In this document: one piece after another, positions 42,942 to 55,246 of the stretch
How positions within the stretch are numbered: position 1 is the stretch's first letter
Layout: each line of letters starts with the position of its first letter
DNA from: Polytrichum commune
Taxonomy: Eukaryota > Streptophyta > Polytrichopsida > Polytrichales > Polytrichaceae
DNA length: 64,000 nucleotides
NCBI GenBank assembly: GCA_950295325.1
Contig: OX485809.1
Location: 2,294,001-2,358,000 of the forward strand
Direction: 5' to 3'
Made by a program: the position numbers and the translations under genes
Notes under the pieces: model-generated
What the model was told of the DNA's origin: nothing
The model's database searches: none
The model's input: the letters and a program-made list of their open reading frames with translations, nothing else

Positions 42942-45242
42942 GTGAGCCCCTGGTGAAGCTCGGGCTTTAGGAAATTAATCATTGCATTCCACTTCTTCTT
43001 GTTCGTTGTGTTATTGCTCGGCATGTTGGGAAGTGCGGGGGAGTGATTGGGTGGATTGGCAATCGTGCTCGTGGTCTCCGTGAGTGTCCTGAGGGGATGC
43101 ACTCACGTGGAGGTGATTAGTGGTATGCGCCGTGTGTGTTGGAGTCGTTAGCTACATGAGGTCAGGTAGATGGGTCTTCCATTGTCACTTTTCCCGATCA
43201 CCCCACTTCCCCGAGCGTATGAAACGCGCGATCGGTACACGATCCTGGTTAGCAATTCCAAATCGGGGCCGTGAACGATGTCCTCACAAGTTTTGGAGCT
43301 CATGTGGGTGTCTTGTTTATTGATATCAAAGGCAAGATTCTTGTGCTCTTTACTTGGTCTCGTGGGTCCCCCACTTATGTGGACTACTGGAGTGAGCCTG
43401 GAATAGAGTTATTTGTAGAGTAAAGCAAAAGCTCCCATGGAATTAGTCCCATGCCATGAGTTTATGAGGATCAATACAAAAGTCACCAAGTTTTCTTAAT
43501 GCTTAGATTATCATACACATAGAGTGGTGTCGGGTTATTAGAAATCGGCTTTCTAGATTCGATGTCCTACTAGGATGGGTGGGTCCAACTCGCCTTGCAT
43601 TGGTTGTTGCAGGATTTAGGACAACGGGTCCCATGTGCATACCTTAGTTTAGATCCCAAAATTCTCTCAAAGTTTGGGAGGAGGAAAGAGGTCATCTCAA
43701 AAATTTCTCGCAACTTGGAAAATAGGCTCTGATACAGAACGACCTAACATGCTCGTAATAAGAAGTTTTCTCAACAAGGATCAAACCCAAGGTTTAGTCC
43801 CTCTTTGAGAGACTTTATGGATAAATCCAACGTCTACCATGTTTTGAGGACGTAGTCCAATCCAAGTTCTTAAGAAACGGATGCCAATTTAGTATCCATT
43901 GCATGCCTAAGCATATGCCACACAAGTGTAGGTGACCAATTAAGTTATAGGTAAGGTAGAAGGGTCTTCACGGGTTAGGTAACTTGATTGGCCCACATCT
44001 ATGAGCATATGGGCATTTGATTAAGACATTGCATAATGATTCGAATACTTTGTCGCATCTCTTCGATACGAATACAATAACGATCATAACAATCTCGATC
44101 AATACGAGATGGTTAGCAAATCTAGGTTAAGGTATGGGTCTGTAGACATTTTCGTCATAATTTTGGAGCTCATATGAATATCTTATTGATCTATAACAAA
44201 GTCAAGGTTTGCATACTCATTGAGTAGTCGTATAGGCCCCGCAATTATGTTGACTATTGAGCTTAGAATGTTGACCATAATTTGAGCATGTAGTGTGATC
44301 TCTTTTAAACAAGTGTCTTTCCAGTTTCCATTTTAGATGCACGCGCAACCATACACCACACAAATATAGGTAACTGATTAAGTCAAGTGATAGAATTGGG
44401 CACGTTCACCTTTGTTGTGCTTGGGACACATGGGATTGTGAAGCACTCGAACTTGCACATGATGAGTTTTTTGAGCTCCGTCAAGGTTGCACACTGTGCC
44501 TTACCGAGGGAAATGGGTCCTAAAGAGCTGCCAAACATCCCTTCACGAAACAGATTGAGCCAATATGGCATTTCATAGTAGTATGGTGCAAGTTGGGTCA
44601 CAGGAATGCACGGTTTTTTAATAATACCTTGGCTCTTTAGTATTGGAATTAGTATTGGAATTAGTATTGTGTAGCATCTCAGTCAATGTAAAGAGCATAG
44701 TGGATGCAAGATGTTGGATCTTGAAGTATATATATAAAAGTGATGGACGGTTTGAACCAATTCATGGGTTCTTTCAATTTTAAACTTGAAATTTAGTCGA
44801 TGTTTGAAATAATTGCTCGATTTGGATTGGATAGCACTTGAGGTTTCATGAAGCACATGAGAGAGTGTTGGATTAGAATGGGCTACTATTCTCAAACGTT
44901 TGATGGAGACGTGTTGCTCAAGTTGAACACATTGTTCTTTTTATTCCTTTCAAATTCTTAGTAAGATGCATGTGGCATGTCGGTAGTAGAAATGATTAGT
45001 TAGGTTATTGGATCTTTGAGGTTTAGATTTCGACAAAATTTGAATGTTGTCAGTTGCATTCCAAGAGTTTGTTGTGTTTGTATGTCATTATAGTAATGTG
45101 CAAACTCAATGTCCTTTATCAAGGTAAATGTATTTTGGTAGTGCTCAAATCTCAAGTCCCATCAACATTATAATGTAATAAACATATTGGTACTATTATT
45201 GGAATTGACAACCAACCTGGGTAATATTTGTTTGCATGTAAG
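42942..45242. other. Intergenic stretch upstream of the NLR
   Basis: No coding sequence is supported; short ORFs have no motifs. It presumably contains the NLR promoter, but no convincing TATA box or regulatory motif was picked out. Confidence 0.4.
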
Positions 45243-48221
45243 ATGGGAAAACCAGATGTTGTGAACGCAACGCTAGGTGCTGCATTTGGTGTTGCTTTTG
45301 GAGGCGTTTGGACCTTGCTTGCAAAGGTGATTGAAGGATTGAAGTTTGTTCACCATTGCCAAGAACAATGCACATCTTTAAGAGAATATTTGGAGAAGAT
45401 CAAACCTATGTTGTTAGAGATATCCAATCAATGCCAATCACAGGAAGCATTGGAAAATTGGTTGGGTGCGTTTCAAAAGTGTGTTGAAGATGCCAACGAG
45501 ATTTTGCAAATTTGTAGAGATGGCTCTAATTGGGAACGGATCCGTGAGGTGAGATATGGGCTTCGAATATTGAAGCTAAAAGATGAAATCAAGGAAAATG
45601 TGAATATATCACCCATGGCACTTTTGACACACAAGAGTAATATTAGCAAATCCAACATGGGCACTAGTGTGATGATGCAAGAGGTTCCCCAAGAGATTCT
45701 TGGAATTGGAGATCTCTTCAAAAGAGTGAAATCGAAAATCATTGAGGGGCAAAGTGTGAGTCAAAGTGGTAGATGCATTGCCATCCAAGGCATGGGTGGA
45801 TGTGGGAAAACCTTGGTTGCACAAATGGTGAACAACAATGGAGAAATCCAAGATTTTTTTGGGAAAGACTCCATCTTTTGGATCACGGTTGGACGTGATG
45901 CATCCGTTTCTGCCCTTTACGTACGGATGAGGGAGTATCTACGTGTTCAAACTAGTTGCGAAACACCTCTTGAAGACCAACGCACACATTTGATGAATGT
46001 GTTTTCAAATCGGAGAGTTTTGTTAATATTGGATGACGTGTGGGATAATGTGCACGAGTATAGAGAGATTGTAGAATGGTTGAACATCGCAAAAGGATTG
46101 GGGAGTGTGACATTGGTCACTACAAGAGATTCGTCGGTCGCATGCCGCATTAATGCAAGTGTGGAGGTTATTTTATCACTTTCAGAGGAGCATAGTTGGA
46201 TATTGTTTTGTACACATGCATTTGGTACGAATGGGCTTCCATCAAACCAAGAATTGATGAAATTGGCTAAAGATGTGTGCAATGAATGCAAAGGCTTGCC
46301 GTTGGCTTTGAAAGTCATTGGGGCGGCAATGAAGAGTAAGGATGATATTGCGGAATGGAGATCAAAATTGCAAGATCTACGGAAGTCCAATGCAATGGTT
46401 AACAAAATTGTTGGACAGCAACTTTTCAATCGCCTCCAAATCAGCTATGACCAATTGGAAGAACCCACAAAAACATGTTTTTTATATTTTGCAGCCTACC
46501 CTGAAGACTCAGAAATACTACCAAAGGAATTATTTGATATGTGGGTTACCGAAGATTTATTTGGCGAGGACCTTGATGCGGAGGATGCTTTGGATAAAGC
46601 GCACTCTACTTTGAATGAACTAAAGAGGCGATCGTTAGTTGATGATTGCAAGGATTATTGTGGTGAGAAGTGTGTCAAAATGCATGATGTTTTACGTGAT
46701 CTTGCAATGCACATGACAAGAAAATGTGAGGAGGTTGTACGCGAGAACTTGTTCAAGCCCGGAATGGAAAATCTGAAGCAATTTCCGATTGCTTGGCTAG
46801 GGAAACCATTGAAGGTGAAGAGGATGTCATTACTTGGCCAAAATATCAAAAGATTTCCCAACAACTTCATAGCTCCAGAGTTGGCAATATGCATCATTGG
46901 TGATTCTCCATCCTTTCGAATGCCACGCTCATGTGTACAAGAATGTGTCATAGAAGAGGGCTTCTTTGAAAATATGGCCAACATTAAATACATGCGACTA
47001 CGTTTAGGTGCAACTTTGAAAAATGTACCTTCGACCATTGGGACGCTAAGTTTACTTCAACATCTCGATATGAGATTTTGTCATATGTTGAAAGAGCTTC
47101 CGGAGAGCATCGGAGGATTGGAGTCCCTTCAACACCTCGATTTGAGCAGTTGTAGGGCGTTGAAAGAGCTTCCGGATAGCATCACAAGATTGGGTTTCCT
47201 TCAACACCTCAATCTGAGGTATTGTGGGGCGTTGAAAGAGCTTCCGGAGAGCATCGGAGGATTGGGGTCCCTTCAACACCTCGATCTGAGCTGTTGTCGG
47301 ATGTTGAAAGAACTTCCGGAGAGCATCAGAGGATTGGGGTCCCTTCAACACCTCAACATGAGCGATTGTGAGGCGTTGGAGAAGCTTCCGAAGAGCATTG
47401 GAGGATTGGGGTCCCTTCAACACCTCATTCTATGGAGTTGTGAGGCGTTGAAAGAGCTTCCGGAGAGCATTGGAGGATTGGGGTCCCTTCAACACCTCGA
47501 TCTATGGAGTTGTGAGGCGTTGAAAAAGCTTCCGGAGAGCATCGGAGGATTGGGGTCCCTTCAATACCTCAATCTTTGGTTTTGTAGGGCATTGAAAGAG
47601 CTTCCGGAGAGCATCGGAGGATTGGGGTCCCTTCAACACCTCAAAATGAGCGATTGTGAGGCGTTGGAGAAGCTTCCGGAGAGCATTGGAGGATTGGGGT
47701 CCCTTCAACACCTCGATATGCTCCAATGTACGGCATTGAAAAAGCTTCCGGAGAGCATTGGAGGATTGGGGTCCCTTGAATACCTCGATCTGAGCTTTTG
47801 TGGGGTGTTGAAAGAGCTTCCGGAGAGCATCGGAGGATTGGGGTCGCTTCAACACCTCGGTCTGAGATATTGTGGGGCGTTAAAGAAGCTTCCGGAGAGC
47901 ATTGGAGGGTTGTGGTCCCTTCAACACCTCGATATGCACAAATGTACGGCGTTGAAAGAGCTTCCGGAGAGCATTGGAGGATTGGGGTCCCTTCAACACC
48001 TCGATCTGAGCTTTTGTGGGGTGTTGAAAGAGCTTCCGGAGAGCATAAGAGGATTGGGATCCCTTCAACACCTCGATCTAAGATATTGTGGGGCGTTAAA
48101 GAAGCTTCCGGAGAGCATGGGAGGATTGGGGTCCCTTACATTGCTTGATATAAGGAATTGTGAGGCATCAGAAGAATTTCCATGCTTCACAAATAGTTCC
48201 CGACTTCAGATTTTATGCTAA
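45243..48221 (+). CDS. Intronless NB-ARC-LRR resistance protein with RPW8-like N-terminus
   Basis: This 992-residue intracellular immune receptor candidate starts MGKPDVVNATLG; the ATG at 45243 has a better context (AAGATGGG) than 45228. Residues about 8-60 (LGAAFGVAFGGVWTLLAK...) resemble the RPW8-type helical domain and there is no EDVID motif. NB-ARC: P-loop GMGGCGKT (183-190), kinase 2 LLILDDVWD (260-268), RNBS-B TLVTTRD (290-296), GLPLAL (351-356), CFLYFAAYPED, and MHD intact at 480-482. From about residue 600, 16 LRRs of exactly 24 residues (IGGLGSLQHLDLS-C-ALKELPES type) run almost to the end. All ATP-binding and switch motifs are present, so the gene looks functional. Homologous receptors bind effectors or guarded proteins and oligomerise at membranes. 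Confidence 0.93.
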   Translation: MGKPDVVNATLGAAFGVAFGGVWTLLAKVIEGLKFVHHCQEQCTSLREYLEKIKPMLLEISNQCQSQEALENWLGAFQKCVEDANEILQICRDGSNWERIREVRYGLRILKLKDEIKENVNISPMALLTHKSNISKSNMGTSVMMQEVPQEILGIGDLFKRVKSKIIEGQSVSQSGRCIAIQGMGGCGKTLVAQMVNNNGEIQDFFGKDSIFWITVGRDASVSALYVRMREYLRVQTSCETPLEDQRTHLMNVFSNRRVLLILDDVWDNVHEYREIVEWLNIAKGLGSVTLVTTRDSSVACRINASVEVILSLSEEHSWILFCTHAFGTNGLPSNQELMKLAKDVCNECKGLPLALKVIGAAMKSKDDIAEWRSKLQDLRKSNAMVNKIVGQQLFNRLQISYDQLEEPTKTCFLYFAAYPEDSEILPKELFDMWVTEDLFGEDLDAEDALDKAHSTLNELKRRSLVDDCKDYCGEKCVKMHDVLRDLAMHMTRKCEEVVRENLFKPGMENLKQFPIAWLGKPLKVKRMSLLGQNIKRFPNNFIAPELAICIIGDSPSFRMPRSCVQECVIEEGFFENMANIKYMRLRLGATLKNVPSTIGTLSLLQHLDMRFCHMLKELPESIGGLESLQHLDLSSCRALKELPDSITRLGFLQHLNLRYCGALKELPESIGGLGSLQHLDLSCCRMLKELPESIRGLGSLQHLNMSDCEALEKLPKSIGGLGSLQHLILWSCEALKELPESIGGLGSLQHLDLWSCEALKKLPESIGGLGSLQYLNLWFCRALKELPESIGGLGSLQHLKMSDCEALEKLPESIGGLGSLQHLDMLQCTALKKLPESIGGLGSLEYLDLSFCGVLKELPESIGGLGSLQHLGLRYCGALKKLPESIGGLWSLQHLDMHKCTALKELPESIGGLGSLQHLDLSFCGVLKELPESIRGLGSLQHLDLRYCGALKKLPESMGGLGSLTLLDIRNCEASEEFPCFTNSSRLQILC
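47040..48191 (+). repeat. Array of sixteen 72-bp LRR-coding units
   Basis: Every unit is exactly 72 bp and most share GAGCATCGGAGGATTGGGGT and CCCTTCAACACCTCGAT. Units 10-12 and 13-15 form a 216-bp duplication (TALK, SFCGVLKELPES, RYCGALKKLPES in both). The SDCEALEKLP unit occurs twice, four units apart. Confidence 0.9.
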
Positions 48222-48409
48222 TTTAGTATATTCGCAAGTTTAGTTCATGCATTCAACTAGCTAATCGTCTAGAAAATGAACTTTGCATGCCATGTACATA
48301 AGACTTCAGGATTATCTACTTTACATTTTGGAGACGTTGAACGGTGATCGCATAGGTGGTGAGGTTGATTTCACGGTTTCAGTATGACGACGATGAATCG
48401 ATTGTCAGG

Positions 48410-49135
48410 AAATGATTTGTGATTTGTGATTTGTGATTTGTGATTTGTGATTTGTTGATTGAGAGTGGCCTTCGGATGTATGTGGGTTGTGAAACCATAT
48501 GAACCACTAAGGTTGAAGCACAAATTTGTGATTTGTTGAATGAGAGTGGCATTCGGATGCGTGAGATGGGTTGTGAAACCATATGAACCACTAAGGTTGA
48601 AGCACAAATTTGTAATTTGTTGAATGAGAGTGGCATTCGGATGTGTGACATGGGTTGTAAAACCATATGAACCACTAAGGTTGAAGCACAAATTTGTGAT
48701 TTGTTGAATGAGAGTGGCATTCCGATGCGTAAGATGAGTTGTCAAACCATATGAACCACTAAGGTTGAAGCACAAATTTGTGATTTGTTGAATGAGAGTG
48801 ACATTCGGATGCGTGAGATGGGTTGTCAAACCATATGAACCACTAAGGTTGAAGCACAAATTTGTGATTTGTTAAATGAGAGTGGCCTTTGGATATGTGA
48901 CATGGGTTGTGAAATCATATGAACCACTAAGATTGAAGTACAAATTTGTGATTTATTGAATGAGAGTGGCATTCGGATGTGTGACATAGGTTGTGAAACC
49001 ATAAGAACCACTAAGGTTGAAGCACAAATTTGTAATTTGTTGAATGAGAGTGGCATTCGGATGCGTGACATGGGTTGTGAAACCATATGAACCACTAAGG
49101 TTGAAGCACAAATTTGTAATTTGTTGAATGAATGG
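48410..49135. repeat. 84-bp minisatellite with a short GATTTGT run at its start
   Basis: About eight units of 84 bp start near 48455. Each contains GAGAGTGGCATTCGGATG, GGGTTGTGAAACCATATGAA and CACTAAGGTTGAAGCACAAA. A 7-bp GATTTGT run (48415-48455) precedes them. The array starts about 190 bp after the NLR stop. Because 84 is divisible by three, long repetitive ORFs appear on the minus strand; they are artefacts. Confidence 0.9.
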
Positions 49136-49399
49136 ATAACTAATTAAATATAGAAGCTTCAAAGAGGTATCAAAGAGGTTTCCAATGCAGGTGTCGGGGG
49201 ACTTTTTCATAAAGTGCAACTAACTTTTTGAGTTTACCAACTTTCTTTTTATTTCTATTGTGTTGTTTTTATATTACCAACGAGAATTGGATCCTCTACA
49301 TCTTGGATTATATCAATTATTATATATTTCATGAAGTCCTTTGAGCTCAGTATATAAGTAGAGTCTTTAGACTCACACGTATAACGAGGGTAGAGTATC

Positions 49400-49963
49400 A
49401 TGGATAGGATGGGAGAAAAGAGAGACATGTTTGAGGGTCTAGGATGTGATGAGAAGATAGAGAATTTAGGAGAACTTCATATTCCATTCAATCCATCATC
49501 CGAGCGTGAGAGAGATGAGAGAAGTGCTAGAGATCGATTTCGTGATGACTATGTCATGACCCCCTTTTCACAATCTACACAAGCATGGAAGTTGAGGGCG
49601 GAGGAGGACCAACGATGATATGCGGTCAAATTCGAGATCGATGCAGTGGAGAAGGATCTAACAAAAAACGTGGGTGGAGATCCAAATGATGTGGTTGATT
49701 TGAGCGCGGATATTTTACGGAAGCCCGGGGATGTGGATGTGGATGACAATTCAATCGACATTGAAGAAGTCAAGGTAGCAGAAGAATCTTCAAAGACTTT
49801 GCATTTTCGTAAGAAGAGGAGAGGATTATCGCCTCATCCGCTACCGTTGAAGGAACGGATGAAAAACCGAACGATTAGCTATGTTGATTTACTTAGGCCG
49901 GATCCTCTTCCACCAAGATTGGTCCCTCGACGGAAGCCACAAGCATCTACGAGGTTGCCATAA
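49400..49963 (+). pseudogene. Unknown 187-codon ORF split by one in-frame TGA
   Basis: The frame starts MDRMGEKRDMFEGLGCDEKI and reaches TGA at 49616-49618 (EEDQR-stop-YAVKFEIDAVEKDL). It stays in the same frame to a stop at 49961-49963. The second half is acidic (DVDVDDNSIDIEEVKV), then basic (FRKKRRGLSPHPLP, RRKPQAS). Charge blocks and codon continuity suggest a once-real coding sequence. A TATAAGT-like element lies near 49352. No family is recognised; it could also be retroelement-derived. Confidence 0.4.
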
Positions 49964-52900
49964 CGGAAGTCAAGTTGACGGAATGAAGTGGAATATTAGA
50001 TTACGCATGGTTTGTTCATGTATGTGATTTATAAAGGGCATTTGTACCGTCGTCCCAATAATAAAGTTATTACTTGTACAATATGTTGTACCACTTTTAG
50101 AATTTTTTTTTAATTTAAAAATTCAACCAACCGTTTATTATTGCATACTTCTATGCATGTTCATTGTTGTCTTACAAAATTTGAAATTTTAATGTTATAT
50201 ATAGAGTAGCGAATATGTTTATTTTAGTGTATTTGTTCTTATGACAAATTGTTGTATAGATCAAAAATCTCCATAGCGGTGATAATTTGTTGGTCATCAT
50301 ACTACATTGGTTACTTTGTTGCTTGAGGGATCCTTAATTAGTTTTGTGTGGATAAGTAAACCGGTTATGGTATTTAGTGTCACATATATTATTTGCGAAG
50401 GACCTAAGTTAGATGCCTAGAAGACTCAAAGTGCCAATATGATATTATTTATGAACATTAGTAACTTCATAAAATGGAAAAGTATTTACATTATAACATT
50501 TAAAATTGCACATTGGAATACTTCAGATGGTAGCTTGCGTTTTAGTATCAAGGATACTATTGAGCATACTAATGAAAAGTGTCATATGCTTACATTTTAA
50601 TGTGCAAGTGATAGATATTTTTAATTCATTTGAATACATGGGTGGCTATGACGATGTATTTTGGTGGATGGATGAATTCGGAAGGCAGGGCGTTAGTTAG
50701 TTAGGGAGAAAAAGGGGCGGACGGGGCGGATGGGTGGGAACGGGGGGGAACACGGGGACGGACGGGGGGAACGCGGGAGCGGACGGGTGGAAACGCGGGG
50801 GCAGACGGGTGGGGAACGGGGCGGGGAACGAAAACGGAGGGGGTGGGGAACGGGGGCGGACAGGGAGGCGGACGGGGGTTGGATCGGGGGTGTAAGCTCA
50901 ATTTTTTGGCAATCGTCTGGCTTCGAAGCCCAACCCACTAACTTAGTGATTATTAGCAGCAATAGTCACTTAGGGGCAATTAGCCAGTGTGAACAGTGGG
51001 CAGTAGCCATTTTGCAGACAGTTGTAACTAACTTCTCCTCCCCCGCTGATAAGGAGGAGGCTGGCCATTGCCGAAGTAGGCTATTTTCATCGTAGTATCA
51101 GACATAGTCTCAGATAGGAGCAATTAGGCAGTTTAGGAGCATTCGAGCACTCAGTGATTGAAGCCGAACAAGTTAGCAATAAGCAATGCCGAGCATGAGG
51201 CTGACAGTAATAGACACAATGTGGAGAGCTGAGTGATTTAGACTCTCAGTAAACTTTGATTTTGGACAGTATGAGTAAATTGTCTTGGAAGTGCAATTGT
51301 CTTTGAAGTGGAAGTTGTTGTGGTATGGAAGCTGTTGATGAATAAAGAAGTGTTCATCTGATTTTTGGCAATAGTCTTGAGTCTTGAATTGATTTATCAT
51401 ACGCCAAGAGGGCGAGGAAACTTAGAAAGAAAGGTTGTGACATGAAGAGTGGCCTAAGTCTGAATGTGGCCATAGTCAAGAAAGAGGCATTTTGAAGTCT
51501 GAAGTGAGAGCAAAAAGGGCTATAGACAGTGAGTGAAAGCAGGGCCAATAGCCGTAGGAAGTGACTGAGAGCATCGGCAAGTAGGCGAGTGAGTGGTAGA
51601 GTCTTGGAAGAAACCAGTAAGGGTAGAGACAGGATAAAGGCCATAGCCAGCATCGAGAGGAGTCAAGAGGGAGAGAGAAGGAGAGGAGACAGAGAAGGCA
51701 GGAAGTCCAAGAAAGACAATCGCCGGTGTTAGTTGGCTATCGCCTACATGTAACCAGAGAGGCGATTAACAGGAGAAGGAGAGCAATAGTCTTCATGGCC
51801 GTTGAGTGAGTCAGAGTGGGAAGAGGGAAAGATAGGCTAGACCATAGCCTTTACAGGTGTCCTCCCTGAGAGAGAGAAAGGTTTTTGAGAGGCAAGTGTA
51901 CCAGAAGATAGCTTAGGCATGGCTACAAGACATTACCTGGCGTGAAGCCGATGTAGGACTGTAAGGACGAAGACATACTTAGTAGCAGGCTATGTGCTGC
52001 AAAAAGACATTACCCTCTCATGAGAGAGAAGTTGTTACTTAGTGAAAGACATTACCGAAGGTGCATCCTTTTAAGCTTAAAATGAACTTAAGTATTAATC
52101 AAGGAATATCGCCTGAATTGTTGATACATTGATTATGTATGATCTTGTGTGTTTGTGGCGATGAGTTGCCAGATAAGTGGGAGATGAAGAGGATGGTTAT
52201 AGTTTTGAGAAGAATGGTCAAAAGACTGTAAGTTAAACTAAAAAGGATTAATTTGAGATTATTGCAAAAGTTCAATTCTTGTTGTGAAAGACGATGTGGG
52301 ATGCAAAAAAACATTACCCCGGACTACGGTCCCGACCAATTGCCAAGGACAACTTGCCAAGCTCTTGAGCTTCACGACTGAAATAGGTCAAGACATAGAG
52401 TGATAGAAAATTCCCTGAAGATAGGACAGAATCACTCACGACTGAGGAAGCACAAAGGAACCATAAGAGTGGAGAATAAGTGGAATAATGAAGGGATGAA
52501 GGAAGAAAGACCCTAAGATGTTATTAAGAACCTTAATCCAATGTGACATTAACCCTTATAGACACCATCTCAGTCTTCCTGGAGACATCGTTCCACTAGA
52601 AGAAAACTTGTCCATTCTGACCATGGAATTAATGACTGGACGTCCTCAAGTACTCATTCAATGACTCAGTCGCGAGCCACAGTCAGCTCCGCTGACGTGT
52701 ATAAACGTCTAGTCATTTTTCAATCACGTTGTCATTCTTCGATGAAATTTGTTCAAGACGACCCCAAACATTCGTTCATCTGTGATGTGTGCCTGTCACT
52801 TCATCCAGATCTTGGGGATGCTCGAAGACAACAGCCTATGTGGCCTTTGTGCAGTCATTTCCTTGTTGGCCACGACTGGGGCATACTATATAATGACTCC

Positions 52901-53384
52901 ACAATAGTTCTTAACCAATATTAGGTCCATGTGTATATTGCGTGACGTGTCACACAAAAATTGATTAAGTGTATGACCATCATCGTGGTGATGACGAGTC
53001 GTTGTAACGACTTAAAACACAACCAATAATGACTGGACGTTTTTTAAATAATGAGGTGGCATGCCACTTCATTCTGTCCGTTACCAACTACTGTGTATTC
53101 ATTGATATGCAAGACATCCATAGACAAAGTGCATGCATAGATGTCATCACAGCTATGCTTGAAAATCAAATTCAGTGCATTGTCATGTGGCAAGCTTTGA
53201 ACTTCGAGTACGATGCCACGTACACAATGGCATCCACCGGCAAGTCATATTCCACTCATACTCTAGTCATATTATAAATGCCCGTGCTTAAATGTATTTT
53301 CCCGTAAACTCAGTGTTCAACATGTTTCCAGCTATTTTCAACTTTACCATGTGTCCATGTACATGTGACAGTAGACAAAATACA
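49964..53384. other. Intergenic stretch
   Basis: No gene is supported. It contains the G-rich tract, a purine-rich zone (51400-51900, GAGAGAGAAGGAG type) and four scattered copies of AGACATTACC or AACATTACC (about 51931, 52005, 52046, 52310). AATGACTGGACGT occurs twice (about 52630 and 53028). ORFs at 52661 and 53029 show no motif. Confidence 0.4.
50701..50890 (+). repeat. G-rich tract with G-quadruplex potential
   Basis: Irregular repeats of GGACGGG, GGGAACG and GGGCGGA with many runs of three to seven G on the + strand. ORFs across it are low complexity (Pro-rich on the minus strand). Confidence 0.7.
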
Positions 53385-54090
53385 CCATATGTGAGCCCAA
53401 AAGGGTGCCCACATTTAGTCTTAGACCCTTGAAACGTTAGTTGATGCACTTTGAAGTAGCATGTTACTTCACAAAAATATAAAAAGAGTGAAATGTTAGT
53501 CTTAGAAGTACCATGTTGTAAGAGGCTAGGATGTGAGTTGTTATTGTGTTTTTACCTTCGGAAGGATTTGAGTGAATGAGGATAGGTAAGGAGAACTTGG
53601 ATTGAGTAGTTAGTGAGTAGGCTAGTACAAATGGATGGAGACAACCAAAGTGACTCAAGAGGCAAGTGCATTCGAATTGGGATGAATGGAGGATCACATG
53701 GAGCGCACAAGTGGACCACCTCATCATGGCCACTTAATGGGGAAGGCCCAAGGAAGAATGCAAGGTGGAGGATAAGCAAATTCTCAAAGCACCAATCAAA
53801 TCACGAGTTAAGCATCGTGGTTTGAATTAAGTGGTGAGCGACGATTTGGGAAAGTAAGGGGAGAAAGTTATGGCGGCGGAAAGCGAAGGAGGCTAAGTTT
53901 GGGTTGAAGCATCCCAAGTTTGGTAAAGTGTGGTAGGTAGAAAGCCAAGGCTAGTTAAATGTTCGAATTAGGATCCTTGTTGATCATTTGAGGGAGGAAG
54001 GCTTAGAAGATAGGATTGGCGCCTACTAAGTAGGAGGAAATCTCAAGGGCTTATCGTGAGCCTTGAAGGTGCTCACCCCCTCAAGCTTAC

Positions 54091-54097
54091 TATATAA
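54091..54097 (+). promoter_or_regulatory. TATA box of the element B LTR
   Basis: TATATAA in a CTTACTATATAATCCC context. It recurs at 34764-34770 in the solo LTR and near 63576 in the 3' LTR. Confidence 0.6.
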
Positions 54098-55246
54098 TCC
54101 CTCATTCTTCCCTCACTCATCCTCTCTTTCCTTTGTGCTCCAAGGCACCCCACGAGTTATAAGTGTGGGTGTGGGAAGCCATATTGGAGCACATGTGTGT
54201 GCTTAGTTTTTAGTTTGAGAGCCAAGGCTTGTTAGCCTTGAAGAGGGCTTGACCTCTTGGTAGAATTAGTGTTGACGTGAAGGATTTTAAAGTTAATTCA
54301 TGATTCCAATTTGTGGTACTTTAAGTTCATGTTTTGAATACACGTGGTTGCAAGTTCCATGTTTAAGAGTTGAGCACTTGATGTTGTGATGAGTGCAAAA
54401 ATATACTTGTGTGGATTAGTTAGTCTTAGTGAAGTTAGGAAATTCTCTCTCCCCCTCTCCTCTCTAGGATTTTAGGATTTTAGGATTAGAGAAGAATTGT
54501 GTGATTAGAAAGGGGTTGTTAGTAGAATTAGGGAAATTAGGTAGGAAGATTAGTTAAGGGCTTGAATAATTAGTGAGGTAGTTGGGAATTACAACTACAA
54601 AGTTGTGGGTTCATGAAGGAGCTGGGTTTATGAAGGAGCTGGGTTTGTTTAGTTAGAAAGTAAAGAGCTGGGTTTATGAAGGACCTGGGTTTGTTTAGTT
54701 AGAAGCTAAGGAGCTGGGTTCATGAAGGAGCTGGGTTTATGAAGGAGCTGGGTTTGTTTAGTTAGAAAGTAAAGAGCTGGGTTTATGAAGGACCTGGGTT
54801 TGTTTAGTTAGAAGCTAAGGAGCTGGGTTCATGAAGGAGCTGGGTTTATGAAGGAGCTGGGTTTGTTTAGTTAGAAGCTAAGAAGCTGGGTTTATGAAGG
54901 AGCTGGGTTTATGAAGGAGCTAGGTTTATGTAATTAGAAAGTAAAGAGATGGGTTCATGAAGGAGCTTAGTAGATAGCCTACCTAATTAGCTCATAGACA
55001 AGTAGTTAGTTACATTATGCTAGTTAGTGTTATGTGTGGCTTTCACAAGTAAATGTATTTGAGATTGACTATAGAGAATAGTGTTTTTTTAACACTTGCA
55101 TCCTCTCTTTAAAAATAAACCACGTGCACAACTTAATGGAGAATGTGGAGCACTCTCGCGATGGCAAGACAAAGGAAGCAAAGACCAAAGGTGCGAGGGA
55201 GAGATTGACATAAGTCACATAAGTATTTCTTAATACTTAAAGGCTT

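Noticed and set aside
47052-48148. Overlapping ORFs opposite and out of frame with the LRR array
   Set aside because: They are shadows of the 72-bp LRR units.
48371-49219. Long repetitive minus-strand ORFs (SGSYGLTTHLTHPN type)
   Set aside because: They arise because the 84-bp minisatellite unit is divisible by three; codon composition follows the repeat in all frames.
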